Source: Bacteroidota bacterium (GTDB taxonomy: Bacteria; Bacteroidota; Bacteroidia; Chitinophagales; Chitinophagaceae). From it: DNA of 7,605 bases. Position 1 is the stretch's first letter. Each line of letters starts with the position of its first letter. The stretch covers positions 1 to 7,605 of the forward strand of contig CANHIR010000087.1 in the NCBI GenBank assembly GCA_947461015.1, given 5' to 3'. Below are positions 6,329 to 7,605 of this stretch, piece after piece. The notes under the pieces were generated by a model. The model had not been told where the DNA came from. It did no database searches and was given only the letters and a program-made list of their open reading frames with translations. A program made the position numbers and the translations under genes.

Positions 6329-7186
6329 ATGAGGCAGCTTAAAATTGCTACACAGATTACGAATAGAGATTCTCAAGCGGTAGAAAAGTACTTACAAGAG
6401 ATTTCTAAAATATCAATGATCAATCCTGAAGAGGAAACTACGTTAGCACAACGTATTAAAATGGGTGATCAACGTGCATTGGACAAATTAGTTCAAGCTA
6501 ACCTTCGTTTCGTGGTATCGGTTGCAAAGCAATACCAACACCAAGGTTTATCATTGAGTGATTTGATTAATGAAGGTAACCTTGGTTTAATTAAAGCGGC
6601 TCAACGTTTTGATGAAACAAAAGGTTTCAAATTCATTTCATACGCTGTATGGTGGATTCGTCAATCAATTCTTCAAGCTTTGGCTGAACAAGGTCGTTTG
6701 GTGCGTTTGCCACAAAACAAAATTGGAACCTACAATAAAGCTAATAAAGCGTATATGGCATTCGAGCAAGAACATGAGCGTGAGCCTTCAACAGAGGAAC
6801 TAGCTGGTATCTTGGAAATGTCAGAAACTGAGATCAATAATATTTTTCAAAGTAATACTCGTCACACTTCACTAGATGCTCCAGTTCATGAAGCGGAAGA
6901 TGTTGCAATGGGTGATTTGCTGAAAGGTGGTGATGAGACCGATGAGGATGTGATGAAAGATTCTTTAAGAGAAGAAATTCGTCGCGTACTTAAATCATTA
7001 AGTCCAAGAGAGGCAGAGATAGTAAATGCTTACTTTGGTTTAGATGGGGAGAATGGGGTTACCATTGAACAAATTGGTATTAAATACGATTTAACTAAGG
7101 AAAGAATTAGACAAATTAAAGAACGTGCTATTAAACGTTTGCAAAAAGCAAGGTATAGTAATGCGCTTAAAGCTTATTTGGGCTAA
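6329..7186 (+). CDS. rpoD: Primary RNA polymerase sigma factor RpoD (sigma-70)
   Basis: This 285-aa protein directs core RNA polymerase to housekeeping promoters. It begins directly at region 1.2 (about residues 14-45, YLQEISKISMINPEEETTLA), without acidic region 1.1, as is usual for Bacteroidota primary sigma factors. Region 2 follows: RFVVSVAKQYQ and LSDLINEGNLGLIKA for core binding (60-90), then FISYAVWWIRQSI (102-114) for -10-type recognition and melting. Region 3 spans roughly 125-200. Region 4 has SPREAEIVNAYFGL (225-238) and the helix-turn-helix TIEQIGIKYDLTKERIRQIKERAI (245-268) that reads the upstream promoter box. The start MRQLKI matches the family N-terminus; no Shine-Dalgarno sequence precedes it. 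A consensus promoter and a strong terminator bracket it, so it is probably monocistronic. An alternative sigma factor is unlikely given the full set of primary-type motifs. Confidence 0.97.
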   Translation: MRQLKIATQITNRDSQAVEKYLQEISKISMINPEEETTLAQRIKMGDQRALDKLVQANLRFVVSVAKQYQHQGLSLSDLINEGNLGLIKAAQRFDETKGFKFISYAVWWIRQSILQALAEQGRLVRLPQNKIGTYNKANKAYMAFEQEHEREPSTEELAGILEMSETEINNIFQSNTRHTSLDAPVHEAEDVAMGDLLKGGDETDEDVMKDSLREEIRRVLKSLSPREAEIVNAYFGLDGENGVTIEQIGIKYDLTKERIRQIKERAIKRLQKARYSNALKAYLG

Positions 7187-7203
7187 ATAATAACAATACT
7201 TAT

Positions 7204-7244
7204 AAAGCCCCAACCGATCCAAAAGATTTGTCGGGGCTTTTTTT
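7204..7244 (+). terminator. Rho-independent terminator of rpoD
   Basis: AAAGCCCC (7204-7211) pairs perfectly with GGGGCTTT (7233-7240), followed by an unbroken run of seven Ts (7238-7244). The 21-nt loop can form a small inner stem (7217-7219 with 7225-7227). It begins 17 nt after the rpoD stop codon and separates rpoD from trxB. Confidence 0.9.
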
Positions 7245-7257
7245 ATAGCTAATTTTA
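7227..7257 (+). promoter_or_regulatory. Probable trxB promoter overlapping the rpoD terminator
   Basis: TTTG (7227-7230), inside the loop of the rpoD terminator, is followed by 19 nt and then TAATTTTA (7250-7257), which matches TAnnTTTG except for the last base. A start near 7261 would leave a leader of about 27 nt before trxB. TAGCTA occurs on both sides of the -7 box (7246-7251 and 7256-7261), a possible small operator. Confidence 0.45.
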
Positions 7258-7287
7258 GCTACATCAAACATTGGAAAAAAGGAAATC

Positions 7288-7605
7288 ATGGAAACAGAAA
7301 AAGTATCAGTACTCATTATAGGATCAGGCCCAGCGGGTTACACAGCAGCAATTTATGCAGCTAGAGCAAACATGAAACCATTGTTATACCAAGGTATTCA
7401 ACCAGGTGGTCAGTTAACTATTACAACAGAAGTAGAAAACTATCCAGGATTCCCGGATGGAATTCAAGGCCCCGATATGATGGTGAATTTTGAAAAGCAA
7501 GCAGCACGTATGGGTGCGGATATCCGATATGGTTTAGCTACTAAAGTTGATTTTAGTGCAAAGCCATATAAGGTTTGGATTGATGACGAGAAAATTATTG
7601 AGGCA
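7288..7605 (+). CDS. trxB: Thioredoxin reductase, N-terminal part (cut by window edge)
   Basis: The first 106 codons of an open frame run off the right edge. TrxB is a cytoplasmic flavoenzyme that passes electrons from NADPH through FAD to thioredoxin. The visible part is the FAD-binding segment: [22 protein letters not shown] (6-27) with the dinucleotide motif GSGPAG (12-17), then [18 protein letters not shown] (39-56), characteristic of the low-molecular-weight TrxB family, and [19 protein letters not shown] (61-79). The redox CxxC and the NADPH domain lie beyond the window, so catalytic competence cannot be checked, and ferredoxin/flavodoxin-type reductases of the same fold are not fully excluded. 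AAGGAA (7279-7284) lies just upstream of the ATG. It follows the rpoD terminator and probably has its own promoter. Confidence 0.93.
   Translation, partial: METEKVSVLIIGSGPAGYTAAIYAARANMKPLLYQGIQPGGQLTITTEVENYPGFPDGIQGPDMMVNFEKQAARMGADIRYGLATKVDFSAKPYKVWIDDEKIIEA

Overview
The window looks like a chromosomal housekeeping segment from a member of the Bacteroidota. Four things point there. The primary sigma factor is short (285 aa) with no acidic region 1.1. There is a single-domain PUR/DUF3276 protein, typical of this phylum. Promoters have the Bacteroidota form TTTG-N19/20-TAnnTTTG. Genes are AT-rich and mostly lack a strong Shine-Dalgarno sequence. Placement below phylum (for example Chitinophagaceae or relatives) cannot be settled from the sequence alone.

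Layout: 1-60 holds the terminator of a + strand gene lying outside the window. 62-195 is non-coding and carries short imperfect repeats and hairpins. 277-364 is a minus-strand tRNA-Ser(UGA) with encoded CCA, its own consensus promoter and its own terminator. 477-2297 (+) is a half-size ABC exporter with a GTG start and an Asp in place of the catalytic Glu. 2370-2897 (+) is a PUR-alpha-like nucleic-acid-binding protein. A minus-strand cluster then reads, in transcription order, ltaE (threonine aldolase, 6110-5097), pgi (glucose-6-phosphate isomerase, 5058-3397) and a GNAT acetyltransferase (3386-2898). Its last stop codon directly abuts the stop codon of the PUR gene. Divergent from ltaE, 6329-7186 (+) is rpoD, with a perfect consensus promoter and a strong terminator. 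The window closes with the first 106 codons of trxB (7288 to the right edge).

The genes do not form one pathway. ltaE-pgi-GNAT is the only likely multi-gene operon (38 nt and 10 nt gaps) and is metabolically mixed. The rpoD and tRNA promoters match the sequence expected to be read by the RpoD protein encoded here, so rpoD may sustain its own expression. I found no CRISPR array, phage, transposon or toxin-antitoxin module and no convincing new multi-gene system. The more interesting signals are small: promoter architecture, the zero-gap convergence, the dyad over the rpoD start site, the promoter-within-terminator at trxB, the degenerate ABC catalytic residue and the repeat patch beside the tRNA.
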